A stretch of 64,000 bases of DNA, taken from assembly GCF_024158605.1 (NCBI RefSeq), contig NZ_JAMZGM010000003.1, positions 61,621-125,620 on the forward strand, written 5' to 3'. Within the stretch, counting starts at the first letter, position 1. Every line of letters begins with the position of its first letter. The translations under genes were made by a program, and so were the position numbers. The notes beneath the pieces were generated by a model. That model ran no database searches. It was not told the DNA's origin and worked only from the letters and a program-made list of their open reading frames with translations. Of this stretch, positions 33,887-43,834 are shown one piece after another. The DNA is from Sebaldella sp. S0638 (GTDB lineage: Bacteria; Fusobacteriota; Fusobacteriia; Fusobacteriales; Leptotrichiaceae).

Positions 33887-35110
33887 TCAAACCTTTCTTC
33901 TAAAGAGACTATCCATTATGCTGTGTATTATTCCTGCTACAAAACCGCCTGCAAATCCGTTATTATAGAGATTCGCACCGCCCTGCCAGTCTGCTGTATA
34001 CTGAACCAGACAAAAGTGCATGACTCCGGCTATTATACCAATGAAAAAACCATATTCTCCTGCCAGAGGAGCCAGTCCTGTAACAAAAATAATAGTCAGA
34101 ATAACTGTTGGTGTAATGGTGGCATTAGTTGCCGTTATTATAAGAAGACACCCTATTATTACCGGTGTTATATTTTTGGGATTTTTCCCGAAAGCTGCAA
34201 AACCTATTACGCTTATTATTGATCCTACTGTTGCTCCATTTAGTGTAAGTCCTGTACTCAAAGCTACCATTGTAAGCAGAAAGCCCACAATCCCCATATT
34301 GATAAGTGTCATTTCCTCCCCGAAAAGACCGTAATAATCTGTAATTGCCCTTCCGCTCATAGACATCATCCGCTTATATTTATGCCAGCAAAAACCTCCC
34401 TTTATGAGTCCGAAGAGCAGAAAATAGCCGGATATTGAAAGCAGTATCATAAGAAGTATCTGATGAACATACTGTGACTGATTAACATCTACCACTACAT
34501 CGAGTTTATATCCCAGTGTCCTGAATATTCCCGTAAAAAGCATGGCGAATATTCCGCCGGTAAAGCCTATATTATAGAGGACATAACCATTATGAAACCT
34601 TATTATATGACTCGCAAGGGGAACCAGTATAAAACCGTAAAAAGTCTTTATACTTATACCCAGAATAATCCAGAATATATTCAGTTCTATAGTATTGGTA
34701 GCTATAGGTGCCAGCCCGGCTCCAAACATTGCTATTACAAAATACTGTCTGAATGGTTTGTTATTAAATCTTGAATATAAATAAACTCCTGCGTACACAG
34801 GCAGAATATTATATATATTCTTACCAAAAAACGAAAATCCCATTGTTGTTAGTAAACCAGCCATAACAAACCCGTTTAGTTCAATTTTATTTATCCTTTG
34901 CACTAACAAAGTAAAAGCCATGACAAAAAATACATTCAGCAGTGTAGGCCCTATACCGCTTACTGATGTATAATCAGTAATAAGTGTGTCCCTTGAGATA
35001 ATCAGTCTCATCAATCCCGCCCCTAATTCCTGAATAGGCGTCGTTACAAATATTATTACCAGAAAAAATAATAAAATCAAATCAATATGTTCTATCCTCT
35101 TAACTATCAT
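33887..35110 (-). CDS. DUF1576 family membrane protein
   Basis: 407 residues with about ten to eleven hydrophobic segments arranged as two similar halves; FMGLL-type repeats GFSFFGKNIYNILPVYAGVYLY and GFAAFGKNPKNITPVIIGCLL show the internal duplication. This fits DUF1576, a predicted transporter-like inner-membrane family of unknown substrate. GGAGG precedes the ATG at 35110 and a strong promoter lies upstream. Confidence 0.85.
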   Translation of the reverse strand: MIVKRIEHIDLILLFFLVIIFVTTPIQELGAGLMRLIISRDTLITDYTSVSGIGPTLLNVFFVMAFTLLVQRINKIELNGFVMAGLLTTMGFSFFGKNIYNILPVYAGVYLYSRFNNKPFRQYFVIAMFGAGLAPIATNTIELNIFWIILGISIKTFYGFILVPLASHIIRFHNGYVLYNIGFTGGIFAMLFTGIFRTLGYKLDVVVDVNQSQYVHQILLMILLSISGYFLLFGLIKGGFCWHKYKRMMSMSGRAITDYYGLFGEEMTLINMGIVGFLLTMVALSTGLTLNGATVGSIISVIGFAAFGKNPKNITPVIIGCLLIITATNATITPTVILTIIFVTGLAPLAGEYGFFIGIIAGVMHFCLVQYTADWQGGANLYNNGFAGGFVAGIIHSIMDSLFRRKV

Positions 35111-35173
35111 AAACCTCCCGTTTTTACTTTTATAAGATTATTTTTTAGATTTGTATGTCGATATGCGTAAAAC

Positions 35174-35203
35174 ATTATACTATATCAGAAAAAGATTAGT
35201 CAA
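35174..35203 (-). promoter_or_regulatory. Promoter of the DUF1576 operon
   Basis: Minus strand TTGACT, 18 bp, TATAAT. The remaining 35204-35487 region is A/T-rich with no gene. A weaker plus-strand candidate, TTGTTA (35488-35493), 18 bp, TATGAT, may serve the FNT gene. Confidence 0.8.
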
Positions 35204-35549
35204 TTTTTTTAATGAATTTTTTTTCATTTTTGATAAAAAATTTTATTTAACAGCTGCACTGTTATTCGTATAAAATCATTTTAAAATATGACTTACTGCA
35301 TTTCCTCTTCTTTCATTTATATATTTTTTTTCCTGATGATTACTTTTGATAAAATGAATAGCATAATGAATATACAGAAACACTCTGAATGAATATTGCA
35401 GCTTCTAAAATTCTTTTTCTTTTGTAATTTTATTAAAACACTTAATATTATGATTATTTTAGAATTAAATTATGTAGAATGTTTCATTTGTTACAAAATA
35501 TTTTTTTCACATATGATAGAATAGTGAGGATACAGAGAAAGGAGAACAG

Positions 35550-36308
35550 ATGTTTAGCGAAACTTTGGAAAAACTTGACGAATACGGCATTAAAAAAGTA
35601 AAATACTTAAAACAGAGTAAGACAAAATACTTTATTGCCTCTGTCCTTGCAGGATTTTATGTGGGACTTGGAATATTTCTTATTATGACAGTAGGAGGTG
35701 TTACAAGTCAGAGCGGATATCAGTACAAAGTATTTATGGGTCTTGGTTTCGGTATAGCACTAAGCCTTGTTATTATGGTTGGTTCAGAATTATTTACAGG
35801 TAATAATATGGCTATGTTTTCAGGTATGCTGAATAAAAAAATTACTGTAAAAGACGGAATTAATATCTGGATATTCAGTTACATAGGAAATTTGGCGGGT
35901 TCTATGCTTGTGGGACTTTTATTTTTTCTTTCAAATGCTGCAAACAAAGATGTCACAGCCTTCTTACTGAATATGGCAAAATCAAAGATGAACACACCTG
36001 CACCTGATTTATTTTTTAAAGGCGTATTGTGTAATATTCTTGTCTGCCTTGCGGTTCTTTCAGCTGTTAAGCTTAAAGAGGAAACAGCAAAACTTATTAT
36101 GATATTCTGGTGTCTTTTTGCATTTATCACTACAGGATTTGAACACAGCGTAGCCAATATGAGTCTGTTTTCAGCCGCGTTATTATATCCGCATCCGCAT
36201 GAAATATCATTAATAGGTTTCGGATATAATTTATTATGGGTGACTCTTGGAAATATGGTTGGAGGATGTGCTTTAGGCGGTGCTTATTACATAATGGGCA
36301 AAAAATAA
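35550..36308 (+). CDS. Formate/nitrite transporter family channel (FNT)
   Basis: 252 residues, six membrane segments. The family signatures GSELFTGNNM (omega loop region) and GFEHSVANMSLF (second re-entrant helix with the central His) are intact. It moves formate, nitrite or hydrosulfide across the inner membrane as a pentamer; which ion cannot be told here. AAAGGAG lies 8 nt before ATG 35550. It is a single gene ending at a shared terminator. Confidence 0.92.
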   Translation: MFSETLEKLDEYGIKKVKYLKQSKTKYFIASVLAGFYVGLGIFLIMTVGGVTSQSGYQYKVFMGLGFGIALSLVIMVGSELFTGNNMAMFSGMLNKKITVKDGINIWIFSYIGNLAGSMLVGLLFFLSNAANKDVTAFLLNMAKSKMNTPAPDLFFKGVLCNILVCLAVLSAVKLKEETAKLIMIFWCLFAFITTGFEHSVANMSLFSAALLYPHPHEISLIGFGYNLLWVTLGNMVGGCALGGAYYIMGKK

Positions 36309-36388
36309 GAAATATGGAAGATAAAGAGAATATTTTCAAATAGATTTCTTATTATTCAAACTAAAAAAATTAATTAATAAAATATATA

Positions 36389-36418
36389 AAAGGCTTGTTA
36401 AAACTAACAAGCCTTTTT
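36389..36418. terminator. Bidirectional terminator (FNT / outer-membrane protein)
   Basis: AAAGGCTTGTTA/TAACAAGCCTTT, 12-bp perfect stem with an AAAC loop and T run; serves both converging genes. Confidence 0.9.
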
Positions 36419-36424
36419 GTTATA

Positions 36425-37198
36425 TTAGAATCTGAAACTATAAGATGCTCCGGCACCTATTGTATAAATATCCCTGTCTCTTACCAGCGGACTGTCTGCT
36501 ATGCTGTCACCGTATCTTGTATATCCTGCACTAAGAAATATATTTACATTTCTGTTTACTTTTACCATACCTCTTATTCCTGCCTCAAAATTAAATGAAT
36601 CATCAGGTTTATAGCTTTTTCCGCTGTTTATTCCTTTGGCAGCCTCGCTGTCTTTTATTCCAAAGTAATAATCAGTGTAGTTTTCAGTCATATATTCCAC
36701 AGCTGCATATGGAAGAACCGTAACTTTTTCACTAAGGAAAACAGGCTGGTTAATTTCTATCCTTGCAAGCATTCCGTCACTTTGTCCTGACACATCTCCT
36801 GATACATGGGCAATTATTCCTGTACGCAGCGGGCCAAAGTTATATTTCCCCCTTAATCCCAAATGAAAATCATCTTTTCTCTTATCCATATCTCTGAACT
36901 CATCCACCATATCTTTAGGTTTATATCCAGTATAAAGATTATATCTTCCGTAAGCTGTCAAAGTAAGATTTTCCATATCATAAAAGTGATATCCCAATTC
37001 TACCGGTGCTTCATAATAAAAGCTTTTATATCTCACTCCTGCCACAGGAAGCGGCAGAACTTCATTACTGTCTTTTTCTTTATATACACTGTTTCTGTAA
37101 AATACTCCCAGTCCCAGATCTACACTGTTTTCTCTTTCTTTTTCTGCAAATAATGCTGTTGATACCAATAAAGCTAATAATACTGATAATTTTTTCAT
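36425..37198 (-). CDS. Outer-membrane beta-barrel protein, MipA/OmpV-like
   Basis: About 257 residues with a signal peptide (MKKLSVLLALLVSTALFA) and alternating amphipathic strands, ending in Phe (YSFRF), as outer-membrane barrels do. The pattern LGLGVFYRNSVY and GAGASYSFRF resembles MipA/OmpV scaffolding proteins. The start at 37198 follows AGGAGG. It confirms a double-membrane organism. The function is not fixed. Confidence 0.8.
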   Translation of the reverse strand: MKKLSVLLALLVSTALFAEKERENSVDLGLGVFYRNSVYKEKDSNEVLPLPVAGVRYKSFYYEAPVELGYHFYDMENLTLTAYGRYNLYTGYKPKDMVDEFRDMDKRKDDFHLGLRGKYNFGPLRTGIIAHVSGDVSGQSDGMLARIEINQPVFLSEKVTVLPYAAVEYMTENYTDYYFGIKDSEAAKGINSGKSYKPDDSFNFEAGIRGMVKVNRNVNIFLSAGYTRYGDSIADSPLVRDRDIYTIGAGASYSFRF

Positions 37199-37282
37199 AA
37201 TTTTCCTCCTGATTTTGTTTTTATTTTTTGTACACATGCTATTAATTTTTTTATTTTTAACTGATTTTACTTTTTGGATGCT

Positions 37283-38041
37283 CTAAAAATCCAGTTTCAT
37301 AAGCCATTCCGATAACTTTTCCTCTCTGCCCTTCAGTTCACCTTCATATTTACCGAGATAATACTCGCCTGTTATGCTTCCATCCTTCATAAAAAGCACT
37401 TTTTCACTTCTGGAAGCTACTTTTATATCATGGGTCACCAGTAAAACCGTTGTTCCCTCTTTATTTATTCTGCATATAATATCCATTATATCATTGGTAT
37501 ACTTAGAATTCAGAGCACCTGTGGGTTCATCGCCAAACAGAATATCCGGATTATTTATCAATGCCCTGCAAATACCCGCCCTTTGCAGCTGTCCGCCAGA
37601 TACCTCAGTTATATCTTTTTCTCCTGTCTCGCTGATACCTGTTTTTTCCATTAATTCCTCGGCTTTTTTATTTATTTCCTTTCGGCTTTGAATTTTTGCC
37701 GCATATGCAGGAAGTGCAATATTATCAAAAATATTCAGATTTTTCAAAAAATTCACATGCTGAAATATAAATCCTATTCTTTCCAGACGTAATTTTGAAA
37801 ATTCGTTTTCCGAATATCCGGATATATCATTCCCTTCAAAAACAAGTCTCCCTGACGTTACCCTGTCCATACCGCACATATTATACAGCAGAGTTGATTT
37901 TCCCGAACCTGACGGTCCCATTACTGATATAAATTCCCCTTTTTTTACTTTTATATTTATATTCTTCAAAACTTCCTGTTCTTTATTTTTATCAAATAGA
38001 TATGTCTTTTTTATATCCTTGGTTTCAAGTATTATTTCCAC
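37283..38041 (-). CDS. ABC transporter ATPase (MacB/LolD/BceA type)
   Basis: About 252 residues. Walker A is GPSGSGKST, Q-loop FQHVN, signature VSGGQ, Walker B ILFGDEPTGALN and switch His VTHD. It powers the adjoining FtsX-type permease. The start is GTG 38041, a few bases after AGGAGGGG; the longer frame to 38146 overlaps the permease gene and lacks a site. It is the last gene of the TetR-controlled operon. Confidence 0.92.
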   Translation of the reverse strand: MEIILETKDIKKTYLFDKNKEQEVLKNINIKVKKGEFISVMGPSGSGKSTLLYNMCGMDRVTSGRLVFEGNDISGYSENEFSKLRLERIGFIFQHVNFLKNLNIFDNIALPAYAAKIQSRKEINKKAEELMEKTGISETGEKDITEVSGGQLQRAGICRALINNPDILFGDEPTGALNSKYTNDIMDIICRINKEGTTVLLVTHDIKVASRSEKVLFMKDGSITGEYYLGKYEGELKGREEKLSEWLMKLDF

Positions 38042-38061
38042 TGCCCCTCCTGTTCTCTGAA

Positions 38062-40383
38062 TTATTTCGTAATAAAGAATTTTTTCACCGAATCTGTTGC
38101 TGCCATTGTAGTTATTACCACAATTACAGTTAACAGTACCGGACATAATATATAACTCTTAACGGGATCTATTACAAATTTTATTTCTGCTGCTCCCAGA
38201 AAGGACCACATAAAACCTGTTATTTTTTGTCCTGCGGTATTAGCCGCGATACTCCCGAACAATATTCCCGGAATAATAACCCCTGTCATTCTTACTATAT
38301 ACTGTATTCTTATATTTCTTACAGATAAACCTATTTTTCTAAGTACGTAAATTTCAGATTTATCTTTGGAAAGAAGCATTTTTATAAATAAAGAGGTCAT
38401 CAATATTACTATTCCCGCCGACGCCGCTGTTACAATAAGTGTAAAGGTCTCAAGGTGTTTTATAGTTTCTCCCATGGTCTGGTTCATGTATTCCTCAGGA
38501 TACGTTATCTTTACATCAGTAAAAAGTTTCTTGTATTCTGCTATTTTCCTATTCGTCTCTACTCCGTTTCTCAGATTTATATTTATCACATACCGCTGTA
38601 TTTGCCCGACGTTGTTATTTATTACGGCTTTTGCTGTTTTACCCCCGTTTGTAATATCCTGATATATTCCTGTAACAATCATCGGTTCGACTGATCCATT
38701 TATTTTCAAAATAATTTTATCTCCGGGATTTTTACCTGTTTCTCTGCTGTTCAAATATGAAAGTGCTATCTCTCCGTTTTTTAACGGTGCCTTTCCTTTT
38801 ATATATTCCGCCTGAAATTTTGTAAAATCGCCTGTTTCAATATCAATATCCTCATAGTTTCCTTCATTATCCATTATTTGGACTCTTTCTGCTGCTACAG
38901 GTGAAATGTCCGCTATATCACGGTCATTTTCTGCATACGACATGATCTTTTCATAGTCGCTTTCCATATTTTCTCCCTGCTGTATGTCTATCCTTATATC
39001 ACTTTCTGCCGCCCCGGTGTAAACTATAAAAGAAGGTGACTTTATTGTATTCAGAAAATTTACAGGAACAATTACCAGAAAAGAACTGATAAAAAAAATC
39101 AGAAATAATATTCTGTAGAGCTTAAACCTTACTAAAATATCTTTTATCCCAAGAAAAATATCTGTGCTGAATACTCTGAAATTTTTTAATTTTATCCCCC
39201 AATTTTTCCGCTTATCTTTTACCCCTGTTCTTAATGCTTCCACAGCGCTTATTTTTCTGAATTTCCTCAAAATTAACATACAAAACAGCATTATTATTAA
39301 AAATACTGTCAATGATACAAAAGCTGCCAAAATATACTCTGTTACATTTGACGGTGTTTTCCCCATATAAAGATTTATATGCGATATCAGAAAATCTTTT
39401 ACGGTCAATGACAGAAAATAACCTAAAACACATCCTAAAGCTGTTATTACTCCATACTTAGCAGTGTATATTTTCTTTATATCTTTATTTTGCATACCTA
39501 TTGCTTTCATTGTGCCTATTTCACAGTAATCCTCTTCCAGAGAGGCCAAAACAGTAAAACTCAGACACAGGAGTGCTACTATATTTATTATTACACTCAC
39601 TGACATAACTGCTGCTATTATTATTCCGTCTGTTATGGCATTCAGAAGTATAAACAGATTATAATCAACAACAGGGCCGTTTAATCCAAAGCCTGCTTCG
39701 CTGTATTCCGCCGCAAAATTTCTGAGATTCTTTATATCATTTATTTGGAACTCAATTGATTCTTCTCTTTTCCCTGCCCTGTTTTTTATATTCTTAAAAT
39801 CTTCTTCATTTATTACAAAACGTTTTGAGTGTATAATTGCAGAATTCATCTGTGCATCTCTTATAAAATCGGAAATTATCAGTTCGGTACTAAAATCCCC
39901 GTCTTGAATTCTTATTTTATCCCCTTTTTTCAGTTTTTCCTTTTGCATATAGTAAACAGGAACTGCGATTTTTCCTCTTTCTACACTTACAGGATTGTTA
40001 TCCAGATTCAGCAGAAAATCAAACTTCTCATTTTGCCTTATCAGACTGATATCCATAATATCATTTTGCCCTTTTTCTTCCTTGCTGTTAAACATTATAT
40101 TCCGGTTTCCCATACTTAGCATTTCCACTATTTGTGCTTCTTTTACATAATTACTGCCTGAAATAAATTTTTCGACAGCAGCTCTGTTTATCTCGCCGGT
40201 ATGCATCTGGATAAAATGCGGCACTTCTGCCTTTTCCAAGAGATACTTTACTGACCTTGTAAGTTCTGCTGCCATGCAGCTCCCCGCTGAGGCAAACAAT
40301 GACGAAAGAACTATAAACAGAAATAAAGTCAGTATTGTTGCCTTATTCCTCAGAAAATCCTTTTTTACCATTCTCAAAATCAT
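38062..40383 (-). CDS. FtsX/MacB-type ABC permease
   Basis: 773 residues: an N-terminal membrane helix (about 13-35), a large external domain, three helices near residue 250-370 (first FtsX domain), another external domain, and a final group of three (second FtsX domain, about 640-760). This 1+3+1+3 layout matches BceB/YtrF-like permeases that handle peptides or lipids by mechanotransmission rather than classical transport. The substrate is unknown. The ATPase gene follows after 20 nt. Confidence 0.9.
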   Translation of the reverse strand: MILRMVKKDFLRNKATILTLFLFIVLSSLFASAGSCMAAELTRSVKYLLEKAEVPHFIQMHTGEINRAAVEKFISGSNYVKEAQIVEMLSMGNRNIMFNSKEEKGQNDIMDISLIRQNEKFDFLLNLDNNPVSVERGKIAVPVYYMQKEKLKKGDKIRIQDGDFSTELIISDFIRDAQMNSAIIHSKRFVINEEDFKNIKNRAGKREESIEFQINDIKNLRNFAAEYSEAGFGLNGPVVDYNLFILLNAITDGIIIAAVMSVSVIINIVALLCLSFTVLASLEEDYCEIGTMKAIGMQNKDIKKIYTAKYGVITALGCVLGYFLSLTVKDFLISHINLYMGKTPSNVTEYILAAFVSLTVFLIIMLFCMLILRKFRKISAVEALRTGVKDKRKNWGIKLKNFRVFSTDIFLGIKDILVRFKLYRILFLIFFISSFLVIVPVNFLNTIKSPSFIVYTGAAESDIRIDIQQGENMESDYEKIMSYAENDRDIADISPVAAERVQIMDNEGNYEDIDIETGDFTKFQAEYIKGKAPLKNGEIALSYLNSRETGKNPGDKIILKINGSVEPMIVTGIYQDITNGGKTAKAVINNNVGQIQRYVININLRNGVETNRKIAEYKKLFTDVKITYPEEYMNQTMGETIKHLETFTLIVTAASAGIVILMTSLFIKMLLSKDKSEIYVLRKIGLSVRNIRIQYIVRMTGVIIPGILFGSIAANTAGQKITGFMWSFLGAAEIKFVIDPVKSYILCPVLLTVIVVITTMAATDSVKKFFITK

Positions 40384-40408
40384 TTTCTACATCCCCTGTA
40401 TTCTTCCT

Positions 40409-40603
40409 TTATTTATTTTCCTCTTTTTTCCCTTTAAAAAAATGCATCACATTATATATTTTATCAATTTTCCCGCCAAGTCCTTTAGTATCTGCCAATT
40501 CTTCCTCCATTACTTTCTCTAAAGCATCTACTACTTTTCTGCATACTTCAAAATCTATTCCTGATTTTTCTGATACTCTTCTGCTCATCTCTGTTTTATT
40601 CAT
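40409..40603 (-). CDS. Half-length HU-like protein
   Basis: 64 residues. The start, MNKTEMSRRVSEKSG, and the helix pair VCRKVVDALEKVMEEEL match the N-terminal helical half of HU/IHF proteins (normally about 90 residues), but the DNA-gripping beta arms are absent; the tail is KIYNVMHFFKGKKE. It may be a dimerisation module or an adaptor. It sits between the TetR gene and the permease gene in one operon. Confidence 0.7.
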   Translation of the reverse strand: MNKTEMSRRVSEKSGIDFEVCRKVVDALEKVMEEELADTKGLGGKIDKIYNVMHFFKGKKEENK

Positions 40604-40634
40604 AATTTTTCCTCCTGTTTTTTATAATATTTTC

Positions 40635-41267
40635 TTATTCTTTTACTATTACACTGTCTGTAAGGTAATCAAAGCTTCCTTCTGCTGCCCCAAGGGATTT
40701 TTCCATTAGGTAAGCCATTCCTCTGGCTTTTTGGATTTTTTCCTCAGGAGTCCACTTGAATAATCCTTCATCAAAGATTATATTCAGGGAAACAAGGATG
40801 AATTCCACTATTTCTCTCGGATACGGCGTATTAAAATCTCCTTCTTCTATCCCCTGCAATACTACATTGGTTATCAGCGGGGTCAGACGTTCTATTGACA
40901 TCAGCAGACTTCTCTGGTGCATTTCCGCATCTCCCGCCTGATGAAACTCTTCTAGCATCTCATCTTTATTTTCTGATTTAGTTATATCCTGAGTCAGGAG
41001 TATTCTAAGCTTTTCTGTTCCTCTAAGATTTTTATCTTCAGTTATTTTCTTTACTGCTTCTGTTCCTAGATCAATATATCTCATTGATACTGCATCCATA
41101 ACTTCTTCTTTTGACTTAAAATAGTAATAGAAAGTCCCTTTGGCAATCCCTACTTCCTGTAAGATATCGTTTATTGTGGTTTTCATATATCCTTTTCCGG
41201 TAAAAAGTTTTTCTGCTGCATCCAATATCTCATTTCTACGCTCATCCGGCTTTTTTATAACTCTCAT
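40635..41267 (-). CDS. TetR family transcriptional regulator
   Basis: About 210 residues: N-terminal HTH (RRNEILDAAEKLFTGKGY, then TINDILQEVGIAKGTFYYYF) and a helical ligand domain. Its operon contains an HU-like protein and an ABC exporter pair, which it presumably represses along with itself through the palindrome at 41285-41305. The start at 41267 is 6 nt after GAGGTG. The ligand is unknown. Confidence 0.92.
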   Translation of the reverse strand: MRVIKKPDERRNEILDAAEKLFTGKGYMKTTINDILQEVGIAKGTFYYYFKSKEEVMDAVSMRYIDLGTEAVKKITEDKNLRGTEKLRILLTQDITKSENKDEMLEEFHQAGDAEMHQRSLLMSIERLTPLITNVVLQGIEEGDFNTPYPREIVEFILVSLNIIFDEGLFKWTPEEKIQKARGMAYLMEKSLGAAEGSFDYLTDSVIVKE

Positions 41268-41284
41268 TTTCATCACCTCTTTTC

Positions 41285-41338
41285 ATAGACCGACCGTCAG
41301 TCTATAAAAAGTATATCTTATTTTTTCTATAAAGTCAA
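41285..41338 (-). promoter_or_regulatory. Promoter and TetR operator of the ABC operon
   Basis: Minus strand TTGACT (41333-41338), 17 bp, TATACT (41310-41315). Just downstream, over the start point, lies a 21-bp dyad (41285-41305) with arms ATAGAC and GTCTAT and a GAC/GTC core. Confidence 0.8.
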
Positions 41339-41393
41339 CACTTTTTTAAAAATTTCTTTTCTTCTGATTTTATCGCAAAAAATATAAGTAAAT

Positions 41394-41423
41394 TTGAAAT
41401 ATATGTTGTATTCATGATATAAT
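41394..41423 (+). promoter_or_regulatory. Promoter of the SPFH operon
   Basis: TTGAAA, 18 bp, TATAAT, 48 nt before the start codon. Confidence 0.75.
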
Positions 41424-41471
41424 TTTTAATAAAAATTATAATCAGATTATAAATAAGGAAGGTATGATATT

Positions 41472-42665
41472 ATGGGAATTATTCGTGCAGTAACTTCTGC
41501 CGCGGGCGGCTCTCTTGCTGATCAGTGGCTGGAAGTCATTGAAGCTGACAATATGGGGGATACTACTGTTATGTCCGGAGGTGTTGCAGTACATCGTGAC
41601 AGCAAACGTAACCAAAACAGAAAAGGAACAGATTATCTGATTACTGACAAGTCAGTTATTATGGTAGGGCAGAATCAGTTTATGCTTCTTGTGGATGGAG
41701 GAAAAGTCATTGATTACAGTGCAGAAGCCGGTTATTATACTGTGAGCAACAGCTCTGCGCCGTCTTTATTTAACGGCAGCTTCAGCGAAGCTTTGAAAGA
41801 GACTTTTAACCGTGTAAAATACGGCGGAGTTCCTTCTGCATCACAAAAAGTTTACTTTATCAACACACAGGAGATCAAAAATATCGCATTCGGGACCACT
41901 AACCCTGTAAATTATTTTGATAATTTCTATAATGCAGAATTATATCTGCGTGCATATGGATATTTTTCAATAAGAATCACAGATCCGCTGAAATTTTATG
42001 CGGAAGCAATTCCGAGAAATGCCGTTAATGTTAATATTGAAGATATTCACCAGCTGTATCTTGCAGAATTCCTGACTGCTTTCCAGACTGCCATTAATAA
42101 GATGTCTGCTGACGGCATACGTATTTCTCATGTTACTTCAAAATCAATGGAACTTGCCAAATACATGTCTGATGTTCTGGACAGCGACTGGAAGGAACGT
42201 CGTGGAATGGTTGTTGAATCTGTTGGTATAGCAAGTATTTCATATGACGAAGAATCTAAAAAATTAATTAATATAAGAAATCAGGGAGCTATGTTATCTG
42301 ATCCCTCTATCCGTGAAGGATATGTTCAGGGAAGCGTTGCAAGAGGACTGGAGGCTGCCGGTTCCAACGAAGGAGGAGCAGGTCAGACTTTTATGGGGGT
42401 AGGAATGGGAATGCAGTCAGGGGGCAATTTTATGTCTTCTGCGAGTTCTGCCAATCAGGCTCAGATGAATCAACAAAAAGCAGAAAATGAACAAAAGGCA
42501 GCTTCTGATGAAAATACATGGACATGCAGCTGCGGTGCCAAGAATTCCGGACAGTTCTGTTCTGAATGCGGCACAAAAAAACCTGAAGCTAAGTTTTGTC
42601 CCGAATGCGGGGAAAAACTTTCCGAAGGTGCAAAATTCTGTACTAAATGCGGAAAAAAATTATAA
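41472..42665 (+). CDS. SPFH-domain protein with C-terminal zinc ribbons (YdjI-like)
   Basis: 397 residues: an SPFH/virion-core-like domain (about 1-290), a flexible Gly/Ser/Gln linker, and two tandem zinc ribbons with eight Cys, CSCGAKNSGQFCSECG and CPECGEKLSEGAKFCTKCG. B. subtilis YdjI has this layout and acts at the membrane with a PspA relative. Here it is followed by a zinc-ribbon membrane protein and a TPM protein, equivalent to ydjG and ydjH. A role in membrane stress is inferred from that operon. Confidence 0.88.
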   Translation: MGIIRAVTSAAGGSLADQWLEVIEADNMGDTTVMSGGVAVHRDSKRNQNRKGTDYLITDKSVIMVGQNQFMLLVDGGKVIDYSAEAGYYTVSNSSAPSLFNGSFSEALKETFNRVKYGGVPSASQKVYFINTQEIKNIAFGTTNPVNYFDNFYNAELYLRAYGYFSIRITDPLKFYAEAIPRNAVNVNIEDIHQLYLAEFLTAFQTAINKMSADGIRISHVTSKSMELAKYMSDVLDSDWKERRGMVVESVGIASISYDEESKKLINIRNQGAMLSDPSIREGYVQGSVARGLEAAGSNEGGAGQTFMGVGMGMQSGGNFMSSASSANQAQMNQQKAENEQKAASDENTWTCSCGAKNSGQFCSECGTKKPEAKFCPECGEKLSEGAKFCTKCGKKL

Positions 42666-42769
42666 TTACTTAATATATTCATAATTCCGGTTTTTCATAA
42701 ATATTATAAGAAAAACCGGTATTTTATGAAATAAGATTTTTAACTTTACTTTTTATGAAGGAGATAATT

Positions 42770-43834
42770 ATGGAAACTGTCAGTTATAAATGTCCCAATT
42801 GTTCCGCTCCTCTTTCTTTCGATATAGGAAGCCAAAGCTGGAAATGTAGATTCTGTGATTCGGAATTTACCAGTGCTGACATGGAACGAATAGAAGCTTT
42901 GGGTAGCAGTGAGACCATAAAAGAAGAGGAAATCACACCGGCAGCCAAGGCTCAGCCGAAAGAAGAAGCCACTATGTACGTGTGTCCCAGCTGCGGTGGA
43001 AAAATCATTACTACCCCCACTACTGCGGCTACTTTTTGTGTTTACTGTCATAATCCTGCTATTATAGCTTCACGGCTAACAGAAGAAGAAAATCGTCCTG
43101 CTTATCTTATTCCTTTTAAGCTGAAAAAAGAAGAAGCAGTGCGAAAATTACAGTCTTTATGCAGCGGAAAAATATTTCTTCCCAAAAACTTCAAAAAATT
43201 TGTTGCAGCAGGTGAAGTATCCGGGCTTTATGTCCCATACTGGCTCTTTGATTTTGATGTAAAAACATCTTTTACCGCAAGAGGTATCAAGAGTAAATCC
43301 TGGAGCGACAGTAATTATCGTTATACAAGAACTGATGACTATGATGTTGCCAGATCAGGTGAAATACTTTTCAAAAATATTCCTGCGGACGGCTCGCTAA
43401 AAATGGACAATAATCTAATGGAGTTACTTGAACCGTTTGATTACAGCCAGATGCTTAATTTTAAAATGGAATATCTTTCGGGACACTTTGCGGAAATAGC
43501 TGACGAAAATATAAATAGAGCTGCAGAAAATGTTTTTTCCCGTGTTTATCCCGGTGTAAAAAACATGCTCACAAATACAGCCCGTGAATATTCCTACCTT
43601 CAGGGTGCGAATCATTCAATTGATAAAAAAGACATCAGTTATACTAATGTAATGCTCCCTGTGTGGGTTTTAATGGCTAAATCCGGCAGACAAAAATATG
43701 TCTTCGCCATGAATGGACAGACTGGAAAAATGTCCGGTCATCTTCCGAAAAGTCTAAAAGTAGCACTGCTTCTTTATTTGAAGATCAGTCTTATTCTTTC
43801 GTTGATTTTTTTCGTGGGCGGGATGTTAATTTGA
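42770..43834 (+). CDS. Zinc-ribbon membrane protein (YdjG-like)
   Basis: About 354 residues. Two N-terminal zinc ribbons (YKCPNCSAPL with WKCRFCDSEF; YVCPSCGGKI with FCVYCHNPA) are followed by a beta-rich region and a C-terminal membrane helix (about 335-352). The start at ATG 42770 follows AAGGAG by 6 nt. It lies downstream of the SPFH gene and overlaps the TPM gene by 4 nt, matching the ydjFGHI-type operon. Confidence 0.85.
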   Translation: METVSYKCPNCSAPLSFDIGSQSWKCRFCDSEFTSADMERIEALGSSETIKEEEITPAAKAQPKEEATMYVCPSCGGKIITTPTTAATFCVYCHNPAIIASRLTEEENRPAYLIPFKLKKEEAVRKLQSLCSGKIFLPKNFKKFVAAGEVSGLYVPYWLFDFDVKTSFTARGIKSKSWSDSNYRYTRTDDYDVARSGEILFKNIPADGSLKMDNNLMELLEPFDYSQMLNFKMEYLSGHFAEIADENINRAAENVFSRVYPGVKNMLTNTAREYSYLQGANHSIDKKDISYTNVMLPVWVLMAKSGRQKYVFAMNGQTGKMSGHLPKSLKVALLLYLKISLILSLIFFVGGMLI

